Origin: Massilia aurea
GTDB lineage: Bacteria > Pseudomonadota > Gammaproteobacteria > Burkholderiales > Burkholderiaceae_D
NCBI RefSeq assembly: GCF_014200505.1
Contig: NZ_JACHBX010000004.1
Location: forward strand, 558,001 to 622,000
Direction: 5' to 3'
DNA length: 64,000 nt
The stretch's first letter is position 1. The number at the start of each line of letters is the position of its first letter. This document shows, in pieces, positions 1-8,991 of the stretch. Position numbers and translations under genes: made by a program. The notes beneath the pieces are model-generated. The model was not told where the DNA came from and did not search any database. It saw only the letters and a list, made by a program, of their open reading frames with translations.

Positions 1-1
1 G

Positions 2-316
2 GCTGCTTCGGACATCTTTGTCGTCGGTAAAACCGTCGGCGCTGCTGGCACCGCTAGCACCATCAGCCTGTTTGGTCTGCAAGGCACCGACTCGCTGTAT
101 GTCGGTTCGGGCTACACCCTGAACACCGGCGCACTGACCACCGGCAACAACGCTGCTCTGGAAGTGTTCGTCTCGCAAGTCGGTGGCGACACCGTCCTGA
201 AAATGGAAACGTCGGTCTTCGGCTCGAGCACCGCGACCCCAGAAATCATCACCATCACCCTGGTTGGCGTCGATGCAGCTGATATCGTGATGAACAACGG
301 CATCATCACCGCCTAA
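2..316 (+). CDS. C-terminal end of a probable type I secreted surface protein (5' partial)
   Basis: The open frame enters from the left edge and ends at a TAA at 314-316, giving 104 visible residues. The visible part is rich in Gly, Thr, Ala and Val and lacks Cys, with alternating beta-strand-like hydrophobic residues. It ends in a hydrophobic tail, MNNGIITA, as seen in proteins whose uncleaved secretion signal is C-terminal. The next genes downstream encode a complete type I exporter (ABC, adaptor, TolC-like), so I infer this is its substrate, possibly an S-layer-like or RTX/DUF4214 protein. The N-terminal part and any repeats lie outside the window, so the family cannot be named. Confidence 0.6.
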   Translation, partial: AASDIFVVGKTVGAAGTASTISLFGLQGTDSLYVGSGYTLNTGALTTGNNAALEVFVSQVGGDTVLKMETSVFGSSTATPEIITITLVGVDAADIVMNNGIITA

Positions 317-355
317 GGTTTTTGCCTGGGCAACCAGGTCGAAATTAAAGCGAAG

Positions 356-392
356 AACCCCGCCTCCGTAAGGAGGTGGGGTTTTTTTATTT
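356..392 (+). terminator. Rho-independent terminator after the secreted protein gene
   Basis: A 12-bp stem (356-367 pairing with 372-383, one G-U type mismatch) with a GTAA loop is followed by a run of seven T. It separates transcription of the secreted protein from the exporter operon downstream. Confidence 0.9.
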
Positions 393-434
393 GAGGTAGC
401 TTCGCCACAAATAATTTCTATCTGGTCAACAATT

Positions 435-475
435 TGTGATCAGTGTCACAAAAATTTCAAAATTTACGTCATAAT
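435..475 (+). promoter_or_regulatory. CRP-type operator and -10 box of the type I secretion operon
   Basis: Positions 435-450 read TGTGA-N6-TCACA, an exact match to the CRP/Vfr core consensus, with AT-rich flanks. A -10-like CATAAT sits at 470-475, predicting a start near 482-484. The operator centre at 442.5 would then lie about 40-41.5 bp upstream, the position of a class II CRP-activated promoter. No good -35 hexamer is visible, as expected for an activator-dependent promoter. Whether this organism has a CRP recognising the site is not shown here. Confidence 0.6.
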
Positions 476-537
476 ACGCTGCGCGGTAATTCCCGTAGGA
501 ATCCTCACTTAACGACGAAGGTCGCACGTATTCATTC

Positions 538-2298
538 ATGAAACTCTTAGACGACAAAACCGAAATTGGCCAGGCGCTTCGCGCTTTCAAGCGCACCTTT
601 ATCACGATTGGTGTCTTCAGCGCCATTATCAATCTTCTGATGCTGGTGCCATCCCTGTACATGCTGCAGGTTTACGACCGCGTACTGGCAAGCCGCAACG
701 AGATCACGCTACTCATGCTGACGCTGATCATGCTGGGGGCCTACCTGTTCATGGGCGCACTGGAGGTCATCCGCTCTTTCATTCTGGTGCGTGTGGGTGC
801 ACGCTTCGACATGATGATGAACAAGCGCGTGTACACCGCATCATTCGAGCAGAACCTGAAGCAGGCGGGTGCGAATGCCGGTCAGGCCCTGAACGACTTG
901 ACCACCTTGCGTCAGTTTTTGACGGGCAATGCATTGTTCGCGTTCTTTGATGCCCCCTGGTTCCCAATCTATTTGTTGGTGATTTTCATGTTCGACCCGA
1001 TGCTGGGTCTGTTTGCCTTGGGCGGCACCATTATCCTGGTGATCCTGGCGGTGGTGAACGAGCGCATCACCAAGAAGCCGTTGAATGAAGCCAACACTAT
1101 GGCGATTTCGGCCAGCACGCTGGCCACCAACAACCTGCGCAATGCAGAGGTCATCGAATCGATGGGCATGTTGCCTAACTTGATGGGGCGCTGGTTCAAA
1201 TTGCATGGCAAGTTTTTGAACCTGCAGGCAGAGGCAAGCCAGAAGGCCGGCAGCATTGGCGCCGCGACCAAGTTCGTGCAGACCTCGATGCAGTCGCTGG
1301 TGCTGGGCCTGGGTGCCCTGCTGGTGATTGACCACAAAATCACGGCCGGTATGATGATCGCCGCATCGATCCTGCTCGGTCGCACAATGCAGCCGGTGCA
1401 GCAAGTGATCGGTGTCTGGAAGAGCTGGGCAACCACCCGCAGTGCGCACGAGCGCCTGACCAAACTGCTCGAGACGAACCCGAAACGCGAGGCCGGCATG
1501 GCGCTGCCCAAGCCAAGCGGCAACCTGACGCTGGAAGGCGTCACTGCGGCGCCGCCCGGGATGCGCAATCCAATCGTCAAGAACGTCTCTTTTGGCATCC
1601 TTCCCGGGGACGTGCTTGGCGTAATCGGACCGAGCGGTTCCGGCAAGTCGACGCTGGCGCGGTTGCTGGTTGGCGTATGGCCAGCAATGATGGGCAAGGT
1701 GCGTCTGGATGGCGCCGATATCTATAGCTGGAACAAGGCTGAACTTGGCCCGCACATGGGTTACCTGCCGCAGGATATTGAATTGTTTGGCGGTACCGTC
1801 AGCGAAAACATTGCCCGTTTTGGCGACGTGGATGCTGAAAAAGTGGTCGAAGCCGCCAAGCGCGCTGGTGTGCATGACATGATCCTGCACTTCCCCGAAG
1901 GTTACGACACCCGGCTCGGCGATGGCGGCGGTGGCCTGTCTGGCGGCCAGCGGCAACGGCTGGGCCTGGCGCGCGCAATGTATGGCGACCCTGCCTTGAT
2001 CGTGCTGGATGAACCGAACTCGAACCTGGACGAAGCGGGCGAGCTGGCACTGGTCACAGCGGTGAAGGACCTGCGTCAACGCGGCAAGACGATTGTCCTG
2101 ATCACCCACCGGACCAGCATTATCAGTGCGACGACCAAGTTGCTGTTGATGCGCGACGGTGCGTTGCACATGTTCGGGCCCACGCAGCAGGTGTTGGCGG
2201 CGTTGCAGGAAGTGAACACGAAGGCTTTGCAGGCGCAACAAGCGCAACTGCAGGCGCAGCAAACCGGTGCAGCTGCACCGACCGGTACGGAAGGTTAA
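538..2298 (+). CDS. Type I secretion system permease/ATPase (PrtD/LapB-like)
   Basis: This 586-residue protein is an inner membrane ABC exporter subunit that hydrolyses ATP to drive secretion of an unfolded substrate straight to the outside. Residues about 20-300 form the membrane domain. The ATPase domain has Walker A GPSGSGKS at 364-371, signature LSGGQ at 467-471 and Walker B LIVLDEP at 487-493. There is no N-terminal C39 peptidase-like domain, which fits the PrtD type used by RTX proteases and S-layer proteins. The C-terminus is a Gln/Ala-rich tail. It is the first gene of a three-gene operon; the HlyD-type gene starts five bases after its stop. The ribosome binding site is weak: the only GAAGG lies about 16 bases before the ATG. 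Confidence 0.93.
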   Translation: MKLLDDKTEIGQALRAFKRTFITIGVFSAIINLLMLVPSLYMLQVYDRVLASRNEITLLMLTLIMLGAYLFMGALEVIRSFILVRVGARFDMMMNKRVYTASFEQNLKQAGANAGQALNDLTTLRQFLTGNALFAFFDAPWFPIYLLVIFMFDPMLGLFALGGTIILVILAVVNERITKKPLNEANTMAISASTLATNNLRNAEVIESMGMLPNLMGRWFKLHGKFLNLQAEASQKAGSIGAATKFVQTSMQSLVLGLGALLVIDHKITAGMMIAASILLGRTMQPVQQVIGVWKSWATTRSAHERLTKLLETNPKREAGMALPKPSGNLTLEGVTAAPPGMRNPIVKNVSFGILPGDVLGVIGPSGSGKSTLARLLVGVWPAMMGKVRLDGADIYSWNKAELGPHMGYLPQDIELFGGTVSENIARFGDVDAEKVVEAAKRAGVHDMILHFPEGYDTRLGDGGGGLSGGQRQRLGLARAMYGDPALIVLDEPNSNLDEAGELALVTAVKDLRQRGKTIVLITHRTSIISATTKLLLMRDGALHMFGPTQQVLAALQEVNTKALQAQQAQLQAQQTGAAAPTGTEG

Positions 2299-2302
2299 AT
2301 TC

Positions 2303-3655
2303 ATGAAACTTGCCAAGAAAGATGCAGCGGAAGTCATCACCCATGATGCGACGCCGCTCGAAGTCAACACGGATGCACGTGCGTTTACCCGCATCGGCTG
2401 GCTCATTGTGCTGGCCGGCTTCGGCGGCTTCCTGCTATGGGCGTTCCTGGCGCCACTCGACAAGGGTGTGCCCTTGTCCGGCACAGTCGCGTCCGAGTCG
2501 AATCGCCAGGCTGTTCAACACCAGAGTGGTGGCACGGTGCAGGAGTTGCTGGTGCGCGACGGTGATGTCGTGAAAGCTGGTCAGGTGCTGGTGCGCATGA
2601 ACCCGGTCATGGCCAGGTCCGCGGTCGACATTACCGACGCACAATACCTGTCGGCGCTGGCCAATATCGCCCGACTTTCGGCTGAACGCGACGGATCGAG
2701 CACTATCAAATTCCCGCCAGAGCTGGAAAAGCGTCAGTCCGACCCGCGCGTTGTTGAACTCATGACGGTGCAGCGGCAGTTTCTGATGTCGCGCCAGGGT
2801 TCGCTGCAGAATGAGTTGTCTGGCCTGGATGCCAGCATTGCCGGCCTGAAGATGCAGATTACAGGGTTGCAGGAGTCGCGCGACAGCAAGAAAGAGCAGG
2901 TCAATTTCTTGAAGGAGCAGCTCGGCGGCATGCGCGACCTGGCTAAGGATGGTTACGTCGCACGTAACCGTTTGCTTGATCTGGAGCGGACCTATGCCCA
3001 GCTAGGCGGTCAAATTTCGGAAGACATCGGCAATATCGGTCGCTCCCAGCGTCAGGTCATCGAACTCACCATGCGTCGTTCGCAGCGCATGCAGGACTAT
3101 CAGAAGGAAGTTCGTGGCCAGTTGTCCGAGTACCAGAAAGAAGTCGAAGCACAGGGCGCGCGTCTTCAGGCACAGCGTTTCGAACTGTCGAATGTTGAGG
3201 TCAAGGCACCGGTCAATGGCACCGTGGTGGGCCTGGCGGTCTTTACCAATGGCGGGGTGGTGCAACCCGGGTTCAAGATGATGGATATCGTGCCGAGCAA
3301 TGCACCCCTGATCGTCGAAGGACAACTGGCAACCAACCTGGTGGACAAGGTTCATTCGGGCTTGCCGGTCGAGCTGATTTTCTCTGCCTTTAACGTCAAC
3401 AAGACTCCGCATATCGATGGCGAAATCACGCATATTTCTGCCGACCGCAGTGTCGAGGAGCGTACCGGTAACCCGTACTACAAGGTGCACGTGAAGGTGA
3501 CACCGAAGGGCGAGAAGATGATCGCCGAACACAAAATGGACATTCGCTCCGGCATGCCGGTCGAGTTGTTCGTGAAGACCGGCGAACGTACCATGATGAG
3601 TTACCTGTTCAAGCCAATCATGGACCGTGCCCACTCGGCACTGAGCGAGGAATAA
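2303..3655 (+). CDS. HlyD family type I secretion periplasmic adaptor
   Basis: A 450-residue membrane fusion protein that bridges the ABC exporter and the outer membrane channel. A short cytoplasmic N-terminus is followed by one membrane segment at about residues 33-52, then a lipoyl/barrel-sandwich half, a long coiled-coil region (about 150-290) and the second half of the barrel with the conserved V-K-A-P-x-x-G-T-V motif. I chose the ATG at 2303 because AAGGT lies at a normal distance before it; a longer frame from 2267 would overlap the ABC gene and adds an uncharacteristic basic N-terminus. The TolC-type gene follows after a three-base gap. Confidence 0.93.
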   Translation: MKLAKKDAAEVITHDATPLEVNTDARAFTRIGWLIVLAGFGGFLLWAFLAPLDKGVPLSGTVASESNRQAVQHQSGGTVQELLVRDGDVVKAGQVLVRMNPVMARSAVDITDAQYLSALANIARLSAERDGSSTIKFPPELEKRQSDPRVVELMTVQRQFLMSRQGSLQNELSGLDASIAGLKMQITGLQESRDSKKEQVNFLKEQLGGMRDLAKDGYVARNRLLDLERTYAQLGGQISEDIGNIGRSQRQVIELTMRRSQRMQDYQKEVRGQLSEYQKEVEAQGARLQAQRFELSNVEVKAPVNGTVVGLAVFTNGGVVQPGFKMMDIVPSNAPLIVEGQLATNLVDKVHSGLPVELIFSAFNVNKTPHIDGEITHISADRSVEERTGNPYYKVHVKVTPKGEKMIAEHKMDIRSGMPVELFVKTGERTMMSYLFKPIMDRAHSALSEE

Positions 3656-3658
3656 GCA

Positions 3659-5008
3659 ATGGCGCCTGTAACCAAGTTCCATTTCCGCAGCCTCATGGCC
3701 CGAGCCCTGCTTGCCGCCGGTGTGTGCGCTGCTGGCAGCGCCTCGGCCCTCACACTTGAAGAAGCCTACCAGGCCGCTCTCAAGAACGACCCGGTCTTCC
3801 GTATGCGCTATTTCGAAAACGAGAGCGGCAAGGAAAACCAGATCCTCGGTCGCTCCCAGTTGCTGCCGAATATTTCGGCCAGCCATACCGTCAACAAGAA
3901 CCGGGTGGATCGCCAGTACACCCAGAACGGCCGGCTCCAGCTCGATCACCCGCAATATCTGGGGCGCTCGTCGGTCGTGCAGCTGCGCCAGTCGCTGTTC
4001 AATATGGACGCGGTGCAGCGCTATCGGCAGGGCAAGGTGCAGAGTGCCCAAGCGGAGCAGGCCTACGAGGCCGGCATCGACGAGGTATCGGTGCGCGCGG
4101 TCAGCGCCTACATGGACGCGCTGTTCGCCGAAGACCAGCTGGCATTGGCGATCGCCCAGCGCGATATGAATGCCGAGCAACAAAAGGTGAACCAGTACCT
4201 GTTCGAGAAAGGCGAGGGCACCCGCACCGACATGCTGGAAACCCAGGCCAGGCTCGACGTGGCCGAAGCCAGCCTGGTCGAGGCGCAGGATAATGTGACC
4301 TCGGTACGCAACACGCTGGCCGGTGTGATCGGCATGGATCCGGGCACGCTCAGGCAGATCGGCGCGAACTTCCGCCCGGTGACGCTCGACGTTGCGACGT
4401 ATGAAGACTGGCAGAAACTGGCGCTGCGCCAGAACAATACGCTGGCGGCCCTGCGGCTGGCGGTAGAAAACTCGCGCCTGGAGATCGGCCGCAACAAGGC
4501 CGGTCACCTGCCACGCGTCGATTTTGTTGCGTCGTACAGCAAGAATCTGAGCGAGACGATCAATGTGCTGGGCCAGGAAACGACCAACCGTACGCTCGGC
4601 ATTCAGGTCAATATCCCGATCTATTCGGGTGGCGCGATCAATGCCCAGACGCGTCAGGCGGCAGCCAGCTATGGCCGCTCGCAGGCAGAGCTCGATGCGC
4701 GTACCAACGAGATCATGGTCGAATTACGCAGGGCCTACGACCTGGTCCAGAGCAGTGGCCGCAAGATCGATGCCCTTGCCAAGGCGGCAGAGTCGGGCCA
4801 GGAGCTGGTCAAGGCCACCGAGCAAAGCATCAAGGGCGGGGTCCGCATCAATCTCGACCTGCTCAATGCCCAGTCGCAGCTGGTCACGACCCGGCGCGAT
4901 CTGGCCCAGGCGCGCTATTCCTACCTCGTGGGGCTGATGCGTCTACGCGCAGCGTCCGGCACGATGGCGCCGGAAGCGGTGCGAGAGATCGCAGCGTTTT
5001 TCCAGTAA
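3659..5008 (+). CDS. TolC family outer membrane channel of type I secretion
   Basis: A 449-residue outer membrane efflux protein. The first 30 residues are a signal peptide (basic start, Ala/Leu core, cleavage near A-S-A). The mature part begins LTLEEAYQAALKNDP, the classic opening of TolC/outer membrane efflux repeats. Two homologous helical repeats follow, with the typical NIPIYSGG and N-x-D-L-L-N-A-Q motifs near the end of the second. It completes the exporter with the two genes upstream and probably serves the protein whose end lies at the left edge. Confidence 0.93.
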   Translation: MAPVTKFHFRSLMARALLAAGVCAAGSASALTLEEAYQAALKNDPVFRMRYFENESGKENQILGRSQLLPNISASHTVNKNRVDRQYTQNGRLQLDHPQYLGRSSVVQLRQSLFNMDAVQRYRQGKVQSAQAEQAYEAGIDEVSVRAVSAYMDALFAEDQLALAIAQRDMNAEQQKVNQYLFEKGEGTRTDMLETQARLDVAEASLVEAQDNVTSVRNTLAGVIGMDPGTLRQIGANFRPVTLDVATYEDWQKLALRQNNTLAALRLAVENSRLEIGRNKAGHLPRVDFVASYSKNLSETINVLGQETTNRTLGIQVNIPIYSGGAINAQTRQAAASYGRSQAELDARTNEIMVELRRAYDLVQSSGRKIDALAKAAESGQELVKATEQSIKGGVRINLDLLNAQSQLVTTRRDLAQARYSYLVGLMRLRAASGTMAPEAVREIAAFFQ

Positions 5009-5036
5009 CCAGGCGCGCCAGGGGCGCGTCAGGCAT

Positions 5037-5058
5037 CGGTGGCGCCTGAGCGCCACCG
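5037..5058. terminator. Hairpin between convergent genes
   Basis: A perfect 8-bp stem (CGGTGGCG pairing with CGCCACCG) with a six-base loop lies between the TolC-type gene and the convergent nucleotidyltransferase gene. There is no strong T-run, so termination is inferred from position and structure only. Confidence 0.4.
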
Positions 5059-5069
5059 CTTACAGTCTT

Positions 5070-5855
5070 TCAATGGCTGTCAGAAGCGGCTGGCGGCGCG
5101 GACGCCGCGCTGAATGCCGTCACTTCCGCTGGCGTGCCGAGCGCGTGGACGTCAGCGGGATTCAGGTCGGCAATCGAGACCCGTGCACCGTCGGCCAGCA
5201 GTTGCCGATACAGCGGCGCGACATAGCGTTCGCCACGCACCAGGTTGGCCGGGTCGGCGAAGAATGCATCGTAGGCGCGTACAAAATCGCCGGCGCGCGC
5301 AAACCAGTACAGCCCGACCGACGCATAGTCGGAAATGCGCTGCTTCTCGGCCACGTCGGTCGCCCAGCCATCCCCGTTGATCTTGACGAAGCTCCAGTGG
5401 TCGCCCGCGACCTGGAAGCACGGTATCCACCCGTCCGATCCGGCGCGGATATGCTGTGGCGTCCAGGCGAATGGCTGCACGAAGGTATCGATGTTGTAGA
5501 TCAGTAGCGGGCTGTCGTCGCCGAGCCACAACGAACGCGACGCCAGGGCGCTCGTCGCCTGTCCATCGGTCAGCGCGTCGAGTTCAATGATGCGCAGGTC
5601 GTCGATGCCCAGTGCGGCGCACTGTTCGCGGATGTAGGGGGCCGATGCATTCTCGGCCAGGCTGACGAATACCACCCGGGTGCGCGGCCCGATGAAATTT
5701 TTCAGCGACAGCATCGACCAATAAAACAGGCTGTGCCCGTGCACGACGATCTCGTATTTGGGCACGGTATAACCCACCTCGCGAAAGCGCGAGCCGCGAC
5801 CTGCCATGGTGATCACGATCGTGGTACCTGAGTCAGCTTGCTTTGTCATGTTCAA
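5070..5855 (-). CDS. Sugar/small-molecule nucleotidyltransferase of surface glycan pathway
   Basis: A 261-residue NTP-transferase-fold protein. It opens with the nucleotide-binding signature MAGRGSRF and then VPKYEI, where the Lys matches the conserved sugar-phosphate pyrophosphorylase Lys; an I-Y-N-I-D-T metal-binding segment lies in the middle. Such enzymes join NTP and a phosphorylated sugar or alcohol to make an activated donor. It is the last gene of a five-gene minus-strand operon, and its start overlaps the end of the upstream kinase gene by 23 bp. The pair kinase then nucleotidyltransferase resembles LicA/LicC (phosphocholine) or capsule modification pathways. The substrate cannot be told. 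A second ATG two codons in (5849) is possible. Confidence 0.75.
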   Translation of the reverse strand: MNMTKQADSGTTIVITMAGRGSRFREVGYTVPKYEIVVHGHSLFYWSMLSLKNFIGPRTRVVFVSLAENASAPYIREQCAALGIDDLRIIELDALTDGQATSALASRSLWLGDDSPLLIYNIDTFVQPFAWTPQHIRAGSDGWIPCFQVAGDHWSFVKINGDGWATDVAEKQRISDYASVGLYWFARAGDFVRAYDAFFADPANLVRGERYVAPLYRQLLADGARVSIADLNPADVHALGTPAEVTAFSAASAPPAASDSH

Positions 5856-7305
5856 CCTCGTCGAGAATCTGTCTGGCGCGCAGCATGAAGGCCATGACCT
5901 TGTTGGGATGATCGCTGTGCAGCGGCAGCATCGACAGGAACAGGGACGCCTCGCCGAGGCGCACCACTCTGGGGTCGATACCGAGCTTGCGCAGCTGGCG
6001 CAGGAACTGCTGCTTGAGCGCGGGATGGTTGGTGTGTTCCAGGTGCAGCAGCAGATCGTTGCTGTCCGTAAAACCTACACGGTACAGCCCGCTGTTGATG
6101 AAATCGTAGTCACCCAGCACGCTGTGCGACACCTTGCATATGTCATACAGCGGGTGCGTCCACAAATCGGCCTCGGTCGTTGCGCCCTTCGGGTCGATCA
6201 GCTTCAGCAGATAACGCTGCTGGTCATAGAGTATGTTCGAGAAACACGGATCGCCGTGTCCCACCGCCATGTAATCGCTCTCGAAACCGCGCGCAAGACG
6301 TTCGTACAGGCCACGAAAACGCGCAAGCTGGCGCTCAAGGTCGAGCGCCGGCGATGCGCTGGCCGCCAGCATGTTGATGCGCTTGCCTTCGGCCGAATCC
6401 AGGAATTGTGCGCAACGCGCAGTGAGCTTGTCCACGAACAGCGTGCGCGCGGCGGCCGCCGATGCAGCCTTCGTGCACGGCCGGCGCGGGCGTTCGTTCA
6501 AGACAAACAGCAGTCGCTCGATGAATGCCTCGAAGCTTTCCGCGTCGAAGGCGCCGTGGACCCACTGCAAGGCTGCGTCTGCAAGGTAATAGCGCAGCAT
6601 GCGATACGATGCGCCATTGCGGTCTTCGCGGAAATCGAACGGCTGCACCAGCCACGACTGCATCGACTCCGGCACCAGCTGATAGAACGTGTACTCGGCA
6701 CGCATCTTGTCGCGGTCGGCGGAGCTCTTGGTGAAATAATGGGCATCGGCCGACAGCGCATTGAAATGGCGTGCCGGTGTCGCGCCATGCATGAACGTCA
6801 AAAAGTCGCGGATGTTCGCCAGGTCGAGGGGCTGCAACGATTGCAGGCGCTGGCTGCTCTGCCACGCTTGCCCCCACTGGTGCAGCGGCGCAGCACAAAA
6901 CGCCTCCCACTGTTCCACCAGGCGATGCGGGTTGCGCATGAATACGAGCAGCGGCTTGTACAGGCGATCGGTGAAGTCTTCCTCGGCGTACGGAATACGT
7001 TCGCACAGCTGGCGCAGCCGTTCGGGATCACTGAACCCGGCGCGCCCGGCGATCACGCACAGCACGGTGTCATGGCCGCTGCTTTCCAGGCTTGCGCGCA
7101 GTGCTGGCAGGTCGTCTGCATTGCGCAGATGGAACAGGCGCGTCGCGCACCAGGCAGGGAGCGCTGCCTTGAACCGGTCGCTCAGCGCCTGGCGTTTGAG
7201 GATGATGCTGCCGTAGCGCCGGTGGCCTACCAGGCTGCGTACCTCATCGCTGGTGCTCTCCCGATCGTCCAGGACGAGAACAATATTCTGGGATGAATGA
7301 CGCAT
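5833..7305 (-). CDS. Aminoglycoside/choline kinase-like phosphotransferase, capsule type
   Basis: A 490-residue cytoplasmic protein. The C-terminal half holds the kinase catalytic loop VGHGDPCFSNILYD (Brenner motif HGD-x4-N), followed by L-I-D-P-K-G, the metal-binding Asp of APH and choline kinases. The N-terminal roughly 240 residues do not resemble a kinase lobe I can name; they contain a short Rossmann-like beginning and may be a separate domain. It lies between the flippase-like gene (one-base gap) and the nucleotidyltransferase (overlap). I infer that it phosphorylates the molecule that the next enzyme activates. The phosphate acceptor is unknown. Confidence 0.7.
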   Translation of the reverse strand: MRHSSQNIVLVLDDRESTSDEVRSLVGHRRYGSIILKRQALSDRFKAALPAWCATRLFHLRNADDLPALRASLESSGHDTVLCVIAGRAGFSDPERLRQLCERIPYAEEDFTDRLYKPLLVFMRNPHRLVEQWEAFCAAPLHQWGQAWQSSQRLQSLQPLDLANIRDFLTFMHGATPARHFNALSADAHYFTKSSADRDKMRAEYTFYQLVPESMQSWLVQPFDFREDRNGASYRMLRYYLADAALQWVHGAFDAESFEAFIERLLFVLNERPRRPCTKAASAAAARTLFVDKLTARCAQFLDSAEGKRINMLAASASPALDLERQLARFRGLYERLARGFESDYMAVGHGDPCFSNILYDQQRYLLKLIDPKGATTEADLWTHPLYDICKVSHSVLGDYDFINSGLYRVGFTDSNDLLLHLEHTNHPALKQQFLRQLRKLGIDPRVVRLGEASLFLSMLPLHSDHPNKVMAFMLRARQILDEVEHDKAS

Positions 7306-7306
7306 G

Positions 7307-8179
7307 TCAGGGTCTTTCGATACGCAGGCGCAGTGCCAGTAACAGGGCCGCCAGGAACGCCAGCGTCAGGGCGGCCAGGGCGAACGTTTGAATCATGCCG
7401 AAGGCGCCGGCACCGGCCGCGCCACCCGGCAGGCTCGCCAGCAGTCCCGACGCGAACATCGCGCCGGCATCGGGCGCATTGTCGGCGAAACGGTGGGCGA
7501 ACAGCGCAAAAGCGGCAATCTCCAGGGCCCAGGTCAGGATCGACAGCAGCAGCAGGCCGCTCATCCTGCCTTCCACCGAGCGCTGGATGTTCAGTTCGAG
7601 ATGGCGCACGGCGTGGCTTGCCCTGAGCAGGCGCAGGCCGCGTGTGCTATGACTGGCCAGCACGAGGTGCCGGTTCAGGTAGACGAAGGTGGTGGCCACT
7701 GCGAACAGGCCGAGCAGGCCGAACACGCTGGTGAGGACGAACAGCAAAAATACCCAGCGCATCGATTCCGGCAGGCGCACATCGAGCAGATACAGCGCCA
7801 GGATGCAGGCGGCGAGCACGAGAACGTCGCCGAAACGCTCGGCCAGCCAGACAGCGAGCGCCTTGCCCCATTGCCCGAACACGTGACGGAACGCGGCCAG
7901 CCGTAATATTTCGCCGATCTTGAACGGGATCAGCGCGCTGGGAAACGCGGTCAGCGCATGCGCGCAGACCAGCGCCAGCGCCTTGTCGCGCTGATCGAGT
8001 GTCAGCAGGCCCAGCCGCAGCATGCGTACGCCATGCGATCCCACGTACAAGGCGATTGCGCCGGCCAGTAACAGGTCCGGTTCAGGCCAGCCGGCGCCAG
8101 TGGTGCGCAGCTGCAGCACCAGCCAGCCCAGCGCCAGCGAAGCGAGCAGGCACAGGTAGACGCGCAGGGATGCGCTCAT
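7307..8179 (-). CDS. Flippase-like / LPG synthase transmembrane-region family protein (UPF0104)
   Basis: A 290-residue integral membrane protein with about seven to eight hydrophobic segments. It contains PFKIGEILR near residue 85, the conserved P-x-K-x-G-E-x-x-R motif of the UPF0104/lysylphosphatidylglycerol synthase TM family, and a glycine-rich P-G-G-A-A-G-A-G-A-F-G stretch near the C-terminus. Members lacking the soluble synthase domain are often encoded beside polyprenyl-phosphate glycosyltransferases, where a lipid-flipping role is suspected. The start overlaps the GT2 gene stop (ATGA). Confidence 0.75.
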   Translation of the reverse strand: MSASLRVYLCLLASLALGWLVLQLRTTGAGWPEPDLLLAGAIALYVGSHGVRMLRLGLLTLDQRDKALALVCAHALTAFPSALIPFKIGEILRLAAFRHVFGQWGKALAVWLAERFGDVLVLAACILALYLLDVRLPESMRWVFLLFVLTSVFGLLGLFAVATTFVYLNRHLVLASHSTRGLRLLRASHAVRHLELNIQRSVEGRMSGLLLLSILTWALEIAAFALFAHRFADNAPDAGAMFASGLLASLPGGAAGAGAFGMIQTFALAALTLAFLAALLLALRLRIERP

Positions 8180-8991
8180 TCGGCGCCGTGCCGGTGCACG
8201 ATTGTTCCAGGGTACGCCGCCCGCACCCGTTCGCGTACATCCCTGGCCAGAAAGCGCGTACGGTCGATCATGAACGACGCCAGCAGCCCGAGGACCCTGA
8301 AGGACTGCGACACCATCCGCACGTTCGAACGTTGGTCTTCCTCACGCCAGCTGATCGGGAAATACCGGATTCGGTGGCGGCGAGCGTAGCTGCTCAACAA
8401 CATCATGTAGTTGAACGTGAGGTCGTCCGGGAAGGTCAGGTAGTAGAACTGCTCGAACGCCTTCAGGCGGTACATGTTCAATCCCGAGCCGAGGTCGCGC
8501 ACCCGGCCGCGCACGGCCAGCGAAAACAGCAGATTGAACACGCGGTTGCCCCAGGAGCGCGTCAGCGAGTAGCCGACCAGCCGGCTGCCCGGCATGAAAC
8601 GGGCGCCAAGCAGGCAGTCATGGTCGCGATGGGCGCCGCTGTCGAGCAGGGGCAGCAGGTCGCGGATATCGGCCTGGTCGTCGCCGTGCAGGACGACGAG
8701 GTGGGTGTAGCCGTGTTCGATCGCGTAGCGGAAAGCGGCCTTGTGCGAGCCGCCCAGGCCATAGTTGTCATCGTTGCGCCATGCGATGAACTGGCAACCG
8801 GTGATGCGCGAGCGCGCCTGTGCGATCGCCGCTTCAAGCGTGTCGTCGGGTGAGCGGTTGTCGACCACCATGACGGTATCGATGCGGTGCTGGACCTGTG
8901 CGTCGAACTGGTCGATGACGCGCGTGATCTGGGCCGCGCAGCGGTAGGCCGGAATAAAAACAAGAATTCGTTCGGTGCCGGGAGAGCTCAT
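8176..8991 (-). CDS. Glycosyltransferase family 2 (polyprenyl-phosphate mannosyltransferase-like)
   Basis: A 271-residue GT-A fold enzyme. It begins with a typical I-L-V-F-I-P-A-Y-R strand and has VVDNRSPDDT and LHGDDQADI (the DxD-like metal site), then a G-S-G-L-N-M-Y-R acceptor-side motif. It lacks C-terminal membrane helices. The layout resembles dolichyl/undecaprenyl-phosphate sugar transferases that make a lipid-linked sugar. It overlaps its neighbours on both sides by four bases, so it is translated together with the flippase-like protein and the large membrane protein, which suggests a common lipid-linked donor. Confidence 0.85.
   Translation of the reverse strand: MSSPGTERILVFIPAYRCAAQITRVIDQFDAQVQHRIDTVMVVDNRSPDDTLEAAIAQARSRITGCQFIAWRNDDNYGLGGSHKAAFRYAIEHGYTHLVVLHGDDQADIRDLLPLLDSGAHRDHDCLLGARFMPGSRLVGYSLTRSWGNRVFNLLFSLAVRGRVRDLGSGLNMYRLKAFEQFYYLTFPDDLTFNYMMLLSSYARRHRIRYFPISWREEDQRSNVRMVSQSFRVLGLLASFMIDRTRFLARDVRERVRAAYPGTIVHRHGAE

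Noticed and set aside
2267-2302. Upstream start for the HlyD-type gene
   Set aside because: It would overlap the ABC gene by 32 bases without a binding site, while the ATG at 2303 has AAGGT at normal spacing.
841-2484. Long open frame on the minus strand opposite the ABC exporter gene
   Set aside because: High GC gives long antisense frames. The plus-strand product has complete ABC motifs, while this frame is His/Gln/Arg-rich with no domain.
3002-4507. 501-residue minus-strand frame opposite the adaptor and TolC genes
   Set aside because: It crosses two well-supported genes and has low-quality composition; it is a shadow.
5806-7296. 496-residue plus-strand frame opposite the kinase gene
   Set aside because: The minus-strand frame has the HGD-x4-N and I-D kinase motifs and overlaps its operon neighbours correctly; the plus frame has none.
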